DNA of 64,000 nucleotides from Gammaproteobacteria bacterium (GCA_013041745.1 JABDRN010000018.1:1-64000); one strand, 5' to 3'; numbered from the stretch's first letter, positions 1-10,015 are shown. Translations and numbers: made by a program. The notes: generated from the letters alone by a model not told the origin.

Positions 1-25
1 AACCTGATTCAAATTCGAGGCCGAG

Positions 26-916
26 ATGAAACGTATCGCTCTTTTTTTATTAACTAACCTTGCGATCCTGGTGGTATTAAGTATCGTGCTCAGCCTGCTG
101 GGTATAGATTCAGTGCTGGCAGAGAATGGCGTTGATCTTGATCTGCAGGCATTGCTGATTTTCTCTGCAGTCATCGGCATGACCGGCTCATTTATCTCGC
201 TCGCTATGTCGAAATGGAGCGCCAAGCATATGACCGGTGCCCAGGTTATTACTCAGCCAGAGAACAAAACGCAGCAATGGCTGCTGTCTACGGTAGAACG
301 GCAGGCAATGCAGGCAGGCATCGGTATGCCAGAAGTTGCAATATATCCATCACCCGATGTGAATGCTTTTGCTACAGGCATGAGCCGAAATAATGCACTG
401 GTCGCTGTCAGTAGTGGCTTGATAGAAAATATGAAGATGGATGAGGCTGAAGCAGTGCTCGCGCATGAGGTTAGTCATGTTGCCAATGGCGACATGGTAA
501 CACTGGCCCTGATACAGGGCGTAGTGAACACCTTCGTTATCTTTGCATCGCGCGTCGTCGGCCATATTGTGGACCGTGTCATACTGAAGAATGAACGTGG
601 TCATGGTATCGGTTTCTTCATCTCATCGATGATCGCCCAGGTTGTATTCGGTATCCTGGCCAGTACGATCGTGATGTATTTTTCCCGAGTGAGGGAATTC
701 AAGGCCGATGCTGGTGCTGCGAAGCTGGCAGGTAGTGAAAAGATGGTGGCCGCGCTGCAGCGCTTGCAGATGATTCATCAGCCATCACGTTTGCCTGAGC
801 AGATGGCGGCGTTCGGTATCAACGGTGGCCTGGGTGATGGCATCAAGAAGTTGTTTATGAGTCATCCGCCGTTGCAAGAGAGGATTGCGGCGTTGCGGGC
901 ATATGGTGATTCTTAG
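26..916 (+). CDS. htpX: HtpX-type membrane zinc metalloprotease
   Basis: Inner-membrane metalloprotease that degrades misfolded membrane proteins under envelope stress, partly overlapping FtsH in role. The 296-residue length is normal for HtpX. Two hydrophobic segments lie near residues 5-27 and 40-60, followed by the zinc-binding HEVSH motif at 147-151, two more hydrophobic stretches and the downstream EFKAD segment that supplies the third zinc ligand. The ATG at 26 follows a purine-rich GAGGCCGAG. The gene ends just before the non-coding palindromic element and converges on the fimX-like gene. Nothing is missing from the catalytic site. Confidence 0.96.
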   Translation: MKRIALFLLTNLAILVVLSIVLSLLGIDSVLAENGVDLDLQALLIFSAVIGMTGSFISLAMSKWSAKHMTGAQVITQPENKTQQWLLSTVERQAMQAGIGMPEVAIYPSPDVNAFATGMSRNNALVAVSSGLIENMKMDEAEAVLAHEVSHVANGDMVTLALIQGVVNTFVIFASRVVGHIVDRVILKNERGHGIGFFISSMIAQVVFGILASTIVMYFSRVREFKADAGAAKLAGSEKMVAALQRLQMIHQPSRLPEQMAAFGINGGLGDGIKKLFMSHPPLQERIAALRAYGDS

Positions 917-939
917 TTTTCTGTATTTACTTTGTGCTT

Positions 940-996
940 CTCGTTAGGCATTGCGGTTTTCGCACCGCGGGCGAGTTATTCTTTTTTTAATTTTAT
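940..996 (+). terminator. Possible htpX terminator
   Basis: A two-part hairpin (CTCG...GCGG pairing with CCGC...CGAG, loop TTTTCGCA) is followed by TTATTC and a run of seven T. The internal mismatch makes it weaker than a textbook terminator, but position and polarity suit the end of htpX. Confidence 0.4.
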
Positions 997-1010
997 TATT
1001 TTCTTTTTTT

Positions 1011-1596
1011 GACGCTACCTAGGTACGTGGATTTGTATCGTGAGTTTCGCCTTTTTTACGGCGAGGTACTCTTTTGCAACAGCCCAAAAGAGTACCCAGA
1101 AAAGGCCGCCACGTCAGCTGCGCCCCTATAGAAGGCACAGGGGTGCCCATTGAGGCAGTGCCATTATCATGCTGCGCCAGAACTCGCAAAAGACGCTCAG
1201 ACAACTGGCCCAGAAAGCCCATGATAATAGTACTGCCTCAATGGCTTGCTAAGGTGGGGTGAAGGTCAAGGTCAAAAACGGTTTCTTTGCTAAGCACTCT
1301 CTACACTTCTTCGTGACTGCTTTGTTTTTAGCTTTTATCTTTAGACTCTCTCTCGCATCAGCCAAGCCATTGCTGTGTTGCCGGTATCATGGGCTTTCTG
1401 TGAAAACTGTCTGAGCGTCTTCTGCGAGTTTTTTCACAGCATGGTGCCGGCAACACAGCAATGGGAACCCCGTGTCTTTACGGGGCGCCCGGCGTAGCGA
1501 CGGCCTTTTTTGGGTACTTTTTTTGGCTGCAGAAAAAAAGTGCCTCGCCGTAAAAGGCGAAACTCGCGGGTAAAATATAGGTACCTAGGTAGCGTC
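1011..1596. repeat. Nested palindromic element with 16-bp terminal inverted repeats (MITE-like)
   Basis: This 586-bp stretch fills most of the gap between htpX and fimX and has no credible gene. Its ends are perfect inverted repeats, GACGCTACCTAGGTAC at 1011-1026 and its complement at 1581-1596. A second matched block (1042-1066 against 1543-1565) and a third (around 1085-1110 against 1500-1520) continue the two arms inward. Each arm holds its own hairpin: 13-bp perfect arms at 1147-1159/1232-1244 and 18-bp perfect arms at 1367-1384/1447-1464. The two hairpins also share blocks with each other in opposite orientation, for example 1191-1203 with 1408-1420. The structure fits a non-autonomous mobile element; no clear target duplication is visible. 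Short ORFs inside are by-products. Confidence 0.75.
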
Positions 1597-1752
1597 TAAA
1601 AGAAATCGTGGATTATAATCCGCTCCTACAGTATGCACACCGCCCATAGTGCGAGAACCGTAATGCCAGACAAAAAAACAGAAATAGATATTGAGAAAAC
1701 AGTCTTCAGCTAGAGCGCATCAGGCCGAAAATGACGAAACAGCCAAACTATA

Positions 1753-3843
1753 TCAACCCGACATCTCGGTAAAGTCATACTCCATCTCAGGCAACGGTTC
1801 CTGCAGGAAGTATCCCTGGATGAAATTGACGCCCATGCCCCATAACAATGACAGGCTGGTTGCATCTGGTACATGTTGAGCGATAGTTAACTTACCGAGT
1901 TCGGCGGCCTGTTCTGCGATATTTTTTATCGATTCCTGATTCTGTGGATTTTCGGCGAGGTTTTCCATGAAGCTGGCTTCCAGCCTGACATAATCAGCAT
2001 GTATGTGTTCCAGTAGCTGGAATGGGTTGGTTCCTGTGCCAAAGTCATCCAGGATGAAGCCGCATTGCAGGGCTTTGAGCTTGTGCGATAAGGTTTTAGT
2101 GCTTTTCAGATTAGTGACAGCCACGGTTTCTTTGACTTCAAAGTTAAGCGTGTTGGCAGGGATTTTTTTCTCCTTGATCTGATAGCTCAACCAGTCAACC
2201 AGGGTATCATCTTTCAGTGAGGAGGCTGACAGTTTTATGAAGAACCGTGTCTTCTTGCCCTGTTTCAACCTGTCGCCAAATTCCTGTATCGTCCTGTACA
2301 GCACCCAGCGGTCTATGGCGATGGCCATACCGATGCGTTCGGCTGCTGGCAGGAAATCCTGCGGCATGACCAGGCTTTGGTCACCTTCGCTCTCCATGCG
2401 TACGAAAACCTCATAACGTTCATCAGTATCACCATGCAAACTAACGATAGGCTGGTGATGTAAAACAAAGCGATCGCTCTTCAGTGCGTCTGTTAGCTGT
2501 TCTTTGAATTTGGCATCGACCTCATGACGTGTGAGCTCGCCTTTTTCAGGCGTGTAGATGAATATCTGGTTGGCACCTTTCTTGATAGCAGATGCGACAG
2601 CTTTTTCTGAACGGGCCAGGATGTCATTATATTCCGGTGAGTCCTTGTCGATGAGGGAAATACCGATACAGCATGTCGTGTTGATGCTGGAGCCTTTAAT
2701 GCTGGTCTCAAGTTGCGATATCGCTTTTTGAAATTCGGCAGCGTAACTTTCTATGTTGTCTTTGTTGTAACCTGTAGCGATCACGGTAAAGCTGTCATGT
2801 GTGTAACGTGATAGCACATCACCATCACGTACGATGCTGCTCAAGGTCTTTGCCGCATCGATGATATACTGGTCTGACTCGATGACACCGACCGAGTTTT
2901 TGATCTCGTCAAAATTATCGATGTGTATCTCCATGAGGGCGGCAGTATATTTGCCCTGTTCGCAGTCCGCGATGGTGTTCTCCAGTTTTTCTATACTGTA
3001 CTGGCGGTTGAACAGGCCGGTCAGCTGGTCCTTCTGGCTGAGCAGTTTTAACTGTCGTTCCAGTTCTTCAGAGTTAACATCTTCTTTGCGGATGATGATC
3101 TGTATGCACGGTTCGCCTTCGATCTGCGCAGGTGAGAACTCCATCTCACCATTGAATTCATCTCCGTCTGGCTTGCGTAAAGTGGTGTCCAGTTTTTCGG
3201 TGCCTTCACTGTCTTTTGTATATTGACGTAAAAAGTCTTTAAATGCGTCTCGCCCTTCGGTGGCTACCATGTCCAGGATGGGTAGGCCTTCAAGGTCGTC
3301 TGACTCTTCGATATCAAACATCTCCAGGTAGGAGCGGTTCGAATATACATGCATGCCTTCATGTATATAGGCGATGGCATCACGTGAACTGTCGAGCAGC
3401 GAGGAGCAGCGCCGTTCTGATTCATTAAATGCTTTTCTGTACGTCGAGATCTGTTTAGCGCTGGTTGCTGACTGATGTTCACGAGCGATGATCAGTATCA
3501 GGTGGCTGATGTCACTGAAACAGGTTGCATCGACGGCACCTGCTCGCATGGCGGCGACGACATCGGGCTGCTCTTTTTTGTTGACAACTATAACTCTGCA
3601 ATTCTCGGTCCTTTTATCTTTTTTCAGGCACTCGATTGTCTGGTTTAGTGAGATCAGCTCCATACCTTCAAAGTAGATGATGAGCTCAGGTGTCTGTTTG
3701 GCAAGTACATCGAGAAGGTCCTCGTCATCTTCAGCGCGTGAAGAACGGGCGGTATAACCTGCCGTCCTTAACGAACTGATGATTTTTTCTTCGCTATCGA
3801 AAGAGTCATCGATGACGACCAGGTTAATTATTTTATCTTCCAC
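1753..3843 (-). CDS. fimX: FimX-like REC-PAS-GGDEF-EAL protein, degenerate c-di-GMP effector
   Basis: Probable c-di-GMP receptor controlling type IV pilus assembly. Order: REC-like domain (about 1-125), PAS (about 145-250), GGDEF-like (about 275-425) and EAL-like (about 440-690); 696 residues matches P. aeruginosa FimX closely. The GGDEF signature is replaced by YTHDS near 347-351, and the EAL signature reads EVF at 478-480, as recalled for FimX. Later EAL residues are altered too: DDFGTG is kept, but the usual KID is RLE and the AEGVE segment is AQHVP. It is therefore expected to bind but not make or cleave c-di-GMP. It lies 46 bp downstream of a PilZ-like gene on the same strand, likely one operon. 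Type IV pilus genes themselves are not in the window, apart from fimV. Confidence 0.85.
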   Translation of the reverse strand: MEDKIINLVVIDDSFDSEEKIISSLRTAGYTARSSRAEDDEDLLDVLAKQTPELIIYFEGMELISLNQTIECLKKDKRTENCRVIVVNKKEQPDVVAAMRAGAVDATCFSDISHLILIIAREHQSATSAKQISTYRKAFNESERRCSSLLDSSRDAIAYIHEGMHVYSNRSYLEMFDIEESDDLEGLPILDMVATEGRDAFKDFLRQYTKDSEGTEKLDTTLRKPDGDEFNGEMEFSPAQIEGEPCIQIIIRKEDVNSEELERQLKLLSQKDQLTGLFNRQYSIEKLENTIADCEQGKYTAALMEIHIDNFDEIKNSVGVIESDQYIIDAAKTLSSIVRDGDVLSRYTHDSFTVIATGYNKDNIESYAAEFQKAISQLETSIKGSSINTTCCIGISLIDKDSPEYNDILARSEKAVASAIKKGANQIFIYTPEKGELTRHEVDAKFKEQLTDALKSDRFVLHHQPIVSLHGDTDERYEVFVRMESEGDQSLVMPQDFLPAAERIGMAIAIDRWVLYRTIQEFGDRLKQGKKTRFFIKLSASSLKDDTLVDWLSYQIKEKKIPANTLNFEVKETVAVTNLKSTKTLSHKLKALQCGFILDDFGTGTNPFQLLEHIHADYVRLEASFMENLAENPQNQESIKNIAEQAAELGKLTIAQHVPDATSLSLLWGMGVNFIQGYFLQEPLPEMEYDFTEMSG

Positions 3844-3889
3844 TTAAGGTTTCCACGAAAATCTGATTATGTTTGTTAAAAAGAAGAGA

Positions 3890-5719
3890 TTATAGTGACG
3901 ACCAGAGCTCATCGAAGTCATCTTTATTCTTGGTTGCTTCTTCTTTTTTCACCTGTTTTTTAATGCGTTTATCGACTTCCGTGTTCTTATAGGTGAACTG
4001 GGTGAAAGAGCCCGTATGTTCTTTAGGTTCCCCTAAAGTTATATTAATTTTATTCTCCATAATCTGGACGATCAGTTTATCATTTGATTTAAATGCATGT
4101 GAAGGTAATAGCACGCTGGATGACTGATTTAAGGCTTTTATGCCGGGTAACATAAGGCAGTCAAAAGGAATTTCGCTTGGGCGGTTTACACGATGAGCGG
4201 TAGCGGTGACAACTTTTGGAGAGATTACCTGGACACCGATCTCCAGCCCATACTCCTGGGTGAACTGCATCCAGCGGATGACGCCGACACGCCATTCAAA
4301 ATTATCTTTCGCGCTGAATTCCTGTAGTGCGATCAGTTCGCCGATCTGGGCCCTGGATGTGTCGTCTGAATTCCAGCGTAAGCAGTAACCTCCCGCACTC
4401 ATATTGACAAGCTGCCAGTGTGCTTCCGCTTTTGACTGACTCTGTTTGATCTGTTCTTCATTAGCAAATTCCCGCTGCCTGGCATAGGTATCGGTTAGTG
4501 CACGCCCCTTCGCGACCATGTCCCAAGAGTCGTTATCCACGGCACCAATTTCGGTATGAGTCATATAGTTTGATTCATCACTTGCATTGCTGATCGGGTC
4601 CAGAGTGAAATCTGGATCCTGTTTTGTGTAAGCAGAAGTGCGTACGAAACCTGACTTGGTATCTAGTGGACCGTCTTTTTTCAAGGAGTCTCTGATCGAC
4701 TTTGCTGTTTGGTTGAGGCCGATAGAAACATTGATATGACCCTGGCGTTGGGCGCGTGAGAAACGGCGTTTTGCACTGACGCCCCATGACAGTAGCAGTG
4801 CATTTAGAGTCTCTAGCGGGATATCGTCACCGACCGCAAGTTTCTGTTTTTGTGCACTTTGCTCTTCAATCAAAGATTTTATATGTGAGACCAGGTTGTC
4901 GGCGTGGAGTGTTCGTATAGTTATGTTTTCTGCCAGGTCCGCTTGTGACAGATAGTCGGGCGGTGAGTCTTCATGTATACGAATGCAGAATACTTTATCG
5001 ATCTGTTCTACGGCACTCTCACGCTGAATAGTTGAGTATTTCGACCATTCATAAAGCTCTTTGAATACCCGCTCGCTATCACGCTGCCGTAAAGCGGTCG
5101 GACGTGCCAGGGCAAACAGCAGCATCTGTTTGTAACAGCCATCGATGTTAAGCTTTTCCGGTGTTTTTTCTGCATCGATGACGGTGTTTTCTGTAATGCC
5201 TCTGCTCTCTGCAAATGCATACATCTGGTGTGCGTCGTACCATAAATGTTTTGGGCATGGAGCGTAGACTTCGCAAGAACGCAGTAGCATCTCCGACAGG
5301 TAATTTATCGCTCGGCAGGCTGCGATACTCAAGGTCTTATCGTCGACTTTGGTGTCGATATCATTTGCCGCTTCATAGATGATGATCTCGTAGCCGTATA
5401 TCAGCTCCTGAAGTATGGACTGGTTCAGGTTGACGATCTTCTGGCTCTTATCAGGAAGCGGTAATGTCCTGTTGATGAAATACTTTTTAAGATTATCGAA
5501 AATGTTACGTGCCAGTAGGCGCATCATTTCGAGATCTTCCAGGCGCTGCTTGTTTGGCATCGTCTGGCGGTTCAGGTCACGCAGTATGGTGAAAGTCTGT
5601 TTGGTGAGTTCACCCATGTTTGAATTTGGCAGGGCGGAGAGAACCTTCTTCAGTTTACGAGGGTGGCTCGGCGTTGCATCGGCTGAAGGTGTCTTTTGTT
5701 CTGGTATATTTAATTTCAT
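3890..5719 (-). CDS. FimX-neighbour protein with PilZ-like C-terminal region
   Basis: A 609-residue soluble protein without signal peptide or membrane segment. The N-terminal half is mostly helical in composition and matches no domain I can name. In the second half KRRFSRAQR (near 318-326) resembles the PilZ RxxxR motif, and LVNMSAGGYCLRW (about 110 residues later) resembles the PilZ (D/N)xSxxG motif, but the spacing is much longer than in a standard PilZ domain. The C-terminus is Lys-rich, ending DDFDELWSSL. It lies directly upstream of the fimX-like gene in the same orientation. From memory, Pseudomonas fimX also has a similar-sized conserved neighbour; that should be checked. A c-di-GMP-linked or pilus-linked role is inferred from context. 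Confidence 0.7.
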   Translation of the reverse strand: MKLNIPEQKTPSADATPSHPRKLKKVLSALPNSNMGELTKQTFTILRDLNRQTMPNKQRLEDLEMMRLLARNIFDNLKKYFINRTLPLPDKSQKIVNLNQSILQELIYGYEIIIYEAANDIDTKVDDKTLSIAACRAINYLSEMLLRSCEVYAPCPKHLWYDAHQMYAFAESRGITENTVIDAEKTPEKLNIDGCYKQMLLFALARPTALRQRDSERVFKELYEWSKYSTIQRESAVEQIDKVFCIRIHEDSPPDYLSQADLAENITIRTLHADNLVSHIKSLIEEQSAQKQKLAVGDDIPLETLNALLLSWGVSAKRRFSRAQRQGHINVSIGLNQTAKSIRDSLKKDGPLDTKSGFVRTSAYTKQDPDFTLDPISNASDESNYMTHTEIGAVDNDSWDMVAKGRALTDTYARQREFANEEQIKQSQSKAEAHWQLVNMSAGGYCLRWNSDDTSRAQIGELIALQEFSAKDNFEWRVGVIRWMQFTQEYGLEIGVQVISPKVVTATAHRVNRPSEIPFDCLMLPGIKALNQSSSVLLPSHAFKSNDKLIVQIMENKINITLGEPKEHTGSFTQFTYKNTEVDKRIKKQVKKEEATKNKDDFDELWSSL

Positions 5720-5821
5720 AGTTTTTATTATTTTAGTTTCTGCAGAGCCATTTCCTTACTATATAAAACAATAACTTGGCGTTTCGATTGTAATTATTCC
5801 AGTTATGCCCTTAATTGTAGC

Positions 5822-6868
5822 TTAGATATCAAAAATTGCAGTTTTTGCCTGTTTTCCGGCGATTTCCTGTACCAGTTTGGGCACCAGGTAACCGGGCAGT
5901 TGCTGTTGCAGCTTTGTCATTATGTGCATTGCATTTTGGCGGCTAACATCAAAATGCATGGCACCATCGACCGGGTCGAGCAGGTGCAGGTAATAAGGCA
6001 GCGTGTTGCACTGCAGCAATCGTTTACTCAATGTGATGAGTGTTTCGGCGTCATCGTTGATACCTTTCAGTAAAACGCTCTGGTTTAGCACGGTGATGCC
6101 AGCAGCATGCAACAGGTGTAATTTTGACTGTTCATTGTGCTGAAGTTCATTAGCATGATTCGAATGGATAACCATGACGATCTGCAGCCTGCTGGTCTGA
6201 AGCAGCTCAAGCAAGCCTTCATCGATACGATCTGGTAATACCACGGGTAAGCGGCTGTGAATTCGAAGTGTTGACAGATTTGGGGCAGACTCCAGCTGTT
6301 GAATGAGGGAAGACAGTTTGTCGTTAACCATCACCAGTGGGTCACCACCACTTAAAATGATCTCGTCTATCTCGGGATGCAGGCCGAGGTATTCTAGCGC
6401 TGCGTCGAGATCATTGCTTTTACAGGATGAGTGCTGGTAAGGGTAATGCCTGCGAAAGCAGTAACGGCAGTGGATAGCGCAGGCGCCGGTAGTGATCAAC
6501 AGTGCTCGGCCGTTGTACTTGTGTAATAATCCTGGTGATGTCATAGCGGCCATATCACCGACCGGATCGTATATGCCGTCGCTCTGTATATGCGAGTGTT
6601 TTTCTTCTGACAATGGCAGTACCTGGCGCAGTAGCGGGTCATTGATATCACCGATTTGCATCTTACTTATATAACTGTCTGTTGCCACGCAGCTGAAATC
6701 GGGTCGCTCATCGATGAGTGGTAATTGTGACTCAAGCTGTAACTTCTTTAGTAATCGTGACGCCGATGTCGTCGCATTGGCCAGTTCTTTTTTCCAGTTT
6801 GGTTTCGAAACTGTCGAAGTCGAAGCGGGCTCGGTGTGTTTTCGTATTATTTTGACGTGTGATTGCAT
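5822..6868 (-). CDS. epmB: EF-P (R)-beta-lysylation protein EpmB, lysine 2,3-aminomutase-like
   Basis: Radical SAM, PLP-dependent aminomutase that converts lysine to (R)-beta-lysine for EpmA to attach to elongation factor P. The radical SAM cysteines are C130, C134 and C137 (CAIHCRYC), followed by FRRHYPY. The ILSGGDPL segment and HSRLPVVLPDRI are typical of lysine aminomutases. At 348 residues it is a normal EpmB rather than the longer catabolic KamA. It is transcribed divergently from efp and epmA, so all three genes of the modification route are together. Identification is strong because of this context. Confidence 0.95.
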   Translation of the reverse strand: MQSHVKIIRKHTEPASTSTVSKPNWKKELANATTSASRLLKKLQLESQLPLIDERPDFSCVATDSYISKMQIGDINDPLLRQVLPLSEEKHSHIQSDGIYDPVGDMAAMTSPGLLHKYNGRALLITTGACAIHCRYCFRRHYPYQHSSCKSNDLDAALEYLGLHPEIDEIILSGGDPLVMVNDKLSSLIQQLESAPNLSTLRIHSRLPVVLPDRIDEGLLELLQTSRLQIVMVIHSNHANELQHNEQSKLHLLHAAGITVLNQSVLLKGINDDAETLITLSKRLLQCNTLPYYLHLLDPVDGAMHFDVSRQNAMHIMTKLQQQLPGYLVPKLVQEIAGKQAKTAIFDI

Positions 6869-6997
6869 GGCAGGTCGCTGAGATCCGATGGCTGGTAAAT
6901 TAGTGAGTGTTGTGATTTAAGTTGATGCAGAATCAGGGTAATATACCGCGATTATTTTATATCACAGTAATTTAGCGCAGAAGGGCGAAAGTTTACC

Positions 6998-7561
6998 ATG
7001 GCGACATACAGTACAAACCAGTTTAAGAATGGCTTAAAAATTATCCTCGATGGAGACCCTTGCTCGATTACCGAGAACAACGTGGTTAAGCCGGGCAAAG
7101 GCCAGGCCTTCAATAAGATCAAGGCAAAGAACCTCAGGACAGGCAGGGTTCTCGAGCGTACTTTCAAATCAACCGAGTCCGTTGAAGCGGCTGATGTCGA
7201 TGAGATGAATGTTGAATACCTTTATAGTGATGGTGAGTCCTGGCATTTTATGGAGCCAACCAGCTTCGAGCAGTATGCGGCCGATGAGATCGCGGTCGGT
7301 GAAGCGGTCAAGTGGATAAAAGGCCAGGAAGTCTGTGTTATGACGTTGTGGGATGGTGCACCGCTGACTATCACGCCACCAAACTTTGTCGAACTGGCAG
7401 TGGCGCAGACAGATCCCGGGCTAAAGGGGGATACTGCACAGGGTGCGACCAAGCCGGCTACTCTGGAGACCGGTACTGAGGTGAAAGTGCCGCTATTCGT
7501 TAATGAGGGAGACATTCTGAAGATCGATACGCGTACAGGAGAGTATGTTTCTCGCGCCTGA
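6998..7561 (+). CDS. efp: Elongation factor P
   Basis: Translation factor that binds between the P and E sites and rescues ribosomes stalled at polyproline stretches. The 187-residue length and the VKPGKGQAF loop are typical; the modified lysine is K34. The gene is 11 bp upstream of epmA and divergent from epmB. The window encodes several proline-rich proteins (the permease tail at 13660-14265, the secreted proteins at 14281 and 15043, SgpA-like at 15873), which would be natural EF-P clients; that link is inference. Confidence 0.98.
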   Translation: MATYSTNQFKNGLKIILDGDPCSITENNVVKPGKGQAFNKIKAKNLRTGRVLERTFKSTESVEAADVDEMNVEYLYSDGESWHFMEPTSFEQYAADEIAVGEAVKWIKGQEVCVMTLWDGAPLTITPPNFVELAVAQTDPGLKGDTAQGATKPATLETGTEVKVPLFVNEGDILKIDTRTGEYVSRA

Positions 7562-7572
7562 TGCTTTAATCG

Positions 7573-8568
7573 ATGTCTGCAGATAGCGCTAATAAACAGG
7601 CCTGGCAGTCCAGGGCCAGCAGAGAAACGCTTTTAGAAAGAGCTCTGATGATGAAGAAAATCAGGGCTTTTTTTGATGCTCGAGGTGTCATCGAGGTCGA
7701 GACACCTCTGATCTCGCGCTATTCAACAACCGACCCCCATCTTGATAGTCTTGCTACGCGTTTTCGTGAGCAGGACTGCTATCTCAATACCTCGCCTGAA
7801 TATGCCATGAAGCGCCTGCTTGCTCAGTGGCAGCAGCCGATATACCAGATCTGTAAAGCCTTTCGTGATGATGAGCTGGGACCGAATCATAATCCTGAAT
7901 TCACCATGCTGGAGTGGTATCGGCCGGGTTATGACATGTTGCAGTTAATGGCCGAAGTAGCTGATCTCGTCGGCTCCTTGTTCGGGCGGTCTGATGCCGA
8001 TCCGTTATTTGAATACCTGAGTTATCAGCAGGCATTTGAGGATGTGACGGGTTTCGATCCGCACCAGGTCACTGCGAAACAGTGTTATAACTACTCTGTC
8101 GATAACCATGTCGAGGTTCCACAGGGGCTTAGACCGGAAGATGATGTCAATCACTGGCTGGACTGGTTGTTGACTCAGTTGGTGCTGCCGACATTCGACA
8201 ATCGCGGATTTACATTTTTATATGATTATCCTGCTGCGCAATGCGCACTGGCAAAAGTTGAACCTGGCCCGGGTTCGCTACCTGTAGCGAAACGCTTCGA
8301 ACTGTTTTACGGTGAGGTGGAACTGGCGAATGGTTTTTACGAATTAACCGATGCTGATGAGCAATTGAATCGTTTTCGGCGAGAGAATGAGAAGCGACTG
8401 AGTGCTGGCAGGGAAGCATCAAAGATCGATGAAAATTTTATAGATGCACTCCGCTGCGGCCTGCCGGATTGCTCGGGGGTCGCGATGGGTCTCGATCGTC
8501 TGATGATGGTGTTGACGGGTACAGCATGTATCGACCAGGTGTTATCGTTCGCCTGGGACTGTTCATAA
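7573..8568 (+). CDS. epmA: EF-P lysine ligase EpmA (GenX/PoxA, LysRS paralogue)
   Basis: Class II synthetase paralogue that activates (R)-beta-lysine and transfers it to K34 of EF-P. It consists only of the catalytic core (331 residues, no anticodon-binding domain), as expected. Motif-like segments are FRDDELGPNHNPEFTMLEWY and the C-terminal GVAMGLDRLMMVL. The start at 7573 follows efp after 11 bp, so the two are surely cotranscribed. The family member EpmC (hydroxylase) is not in the window. Confidence 0.97.
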   Translation: MSADSANKQAWQSRASRETLLERALMMKKIRAFFDARGVIEVETPLISRYSTTDPHLDSLATRFREQDCYLNTSPEYAMKRLLAQWQQPIYQICKAFRDDELGPNHNPEFTMLEWYRPGYDMLQLMAEVADLVGSLFGRSDADPLFEYLSYQQAFEDVTGFDPHQVTAKQCYNYSVDNHVEVPQGLRPEDDVNHWLDWLLTQLVLPTFDNRGFTFLYDYPAAQCALAKVEPGPGSLPVAKRFELFYGEVELANGFYELTDADEQLNRFRRENEKRLSAGREASKIDENFIDALRCGLPDCSGVAMGLDRLMMVLTGTACIDQVLSFAWDCS

Positions 8569-8857
8569 GGATATTTTATGATAGATTTTCCTTGTCGCTA
8601 ATTCAGGTGATTTCATACAGTAAGACCTGTTTGTACTCCGTCTGAAAAGTAAACATTAAAATTTGTCAGTGAATTTATTGATTAGATTGAAAGGCAGGTT
8701 TTTTTAACCTGATGCACTTTAAAACGTCGATAAGTTAGCGAAAAACCTTGCAATTTTACTAATCACAGGGCATTCTCTACGGTCAATACATATCATTTCC
8801 ATGTGGGTATGTAACACTCATTATTTTATGTAAATGAACATGAAGGTAGCTTTGGGC
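8569..8857. other. Intergenic region upstream of the RND pump
   Basis: About 290 bp between epmA and the pump operon. It is AT-rich. The only structure noticed is a short hairpin, CAGGTT (8695-8700) and AACCTG (8706-8711) around five T. I see no convincing terminator, promoter hexamer pair or gene here. Confidence 0.4.
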
Positions 8858-10000
8858 ATGTCAATTATAATAAGTCGAATAAAACTTCCTCTTTATCTCT
8901 CCTTAACTCTACTTACCGGATGGTCCGCTCAAGCTCAGGCAGACAATGTAATAACCGTAGGTGTCGCACCACATGGCGGTTATGTCATTCTTGGTGGCAG
9001 TGTGATACCGCTGAAAGAAGTTACTCTCGCAGCCCAGATGCCCGGACGTATCGTGAGTATCGCGGGTGAAGAGGGTGATGAATTTCCTGCTGGTACCGAG
9101 CTGGTGAAGATCAATGACGATGACCTGCTGGCCAAAAAAGCAGCCGCTGAAGCACAACTGGTGACATCGCAGAACGCGATGCAGAATGCGCAGGTTCAGT
9201 ATAACCGGGAGCTGTGGAATCCACGTGTTTACAACCCGCGGCCAATGGCGGGTATGGGTATGCCATCCATGTTCGACGGTTTCTTTGATGATAATGATTT
9301 CATGCCGGGTACCGGTAATAAAAGTATCGAAAGGCATGCGGACCTTGTCACGCAGGGCACTCAGGTGGCATCTGCCCGTTCACGCATAACCGAGGCAGAA
9401 TCAGGCTTGCGTGAGATCAATGCTAAATTGCGAGACACCAAGGCGATTGCGCCATTCGACGGCATCATCATGCAGAAGCTGGTTGAGATCGGTGACACCG
9501 TTCAGCCGGGGCAGCCCATGATGGTGTTCTCCTATTCAAAATATCTACGCATACAGGTTGAGGTGCCGGCACGCCTGATGCCTGGGCTGACAAAGGGGAT
9601 GGTCGTCCCAGCGAGGCTGGACGTCGGTAATACCCAGATCAATGCACGAGTAGCGCAGATCGCACCTATCGCTGATAACAAGCAGCATACTGTCACTGTC
9701 AAATTTGATCTGCCTGAAGGCGTACCAGGCGGTGCAGGTATGTATGCCGAGGTAATGATCCCTGATGTTAATTCACCGACCAGGGCGCTTCCTGTGATAC
9801 CAAAATCTGCCATCAGCAAGCGCGGCAGTCTGCCTTCGGTCAAAGTTCTGGATGAAAATAACGTGCCTAAGATGCGTTTGATCCGTACCGGTATCGAAAT
9901 TGGTGATAACACTGTGGTAGTACTTTCCGGGCTTGAGCCAGGCGAGAGAATTTTGATCAATAGCAGCGAGCCAAAACCACCGATACCCTGGGATAAATAA
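8858..10000 (+). CDS. RND efflux periplasmic adaptor (membrane fusion protein)
   Basis: Periplasmic adaptor linking an inner-membrane RND pump to an outer-membrane channel. A signal peptide (hydrophobic run then AQA before DNV) is followed by a lipoyl half (LAAQMPGRIVSIAGEEGDEF), a short helical hairpin, the second lipoyl half (TKAIAPFDGIIMQKLVEIGDTVQPG) and the beta-barrel region. The hairpin contains an unusual Pro/Met/Gly-rich insert (NPRPMAGMGMPSMFDGFF). The ATG at 8858 gives the best signal peptide and has GAAGG upstream; an in-frame ATG at 8834 is the alternative. The permease follows 161 bp later. No outer-membrane factor gene is nearby. Substrate unknown. Confidence 0.9.
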   Translation: MSIIISRIKLPLYLSLTLLTGWSAQAQADNVITVGVAPHGGYVILGGSVIPLKEVTLAAQMPGRIVSIAGEEGDEFPAGTELVKINDDDLLAKKAAAEAQLVTSQNAMQNAQVQYNRELWNPRVYNPRPMAGMGMPSMFDGFFDDNDFMPGTGNKSIERHADLVTQGTQVASARSRITEAESGLREINAKLRDTKAIAPFDGIIMQKLVEIGDTVQPGQPMMVFSYSKYLRIQVEVPARLMPGLTKGMVVPARLDVGNTQINARVAQIAPIADNKQHTVTVKFDLPEGVPGGAGMYAEVMIPDVNSPTRALPVIPKSAISKRGSLPSVKVLDENNVPKMRLIRTGIEIGDNTVVVLSGLEPGERILINSSEPKPPIPWDK

Positions 10001-10015
10001 AAGCAAGGCAGTGTG

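Noticed and set aside
1019-1262. Short ORFs inside the palindromic element
   Set aside because: Frames come from the inverted-repeat sequence; no ribosome binding site, and the peptide has no recognisable fold.
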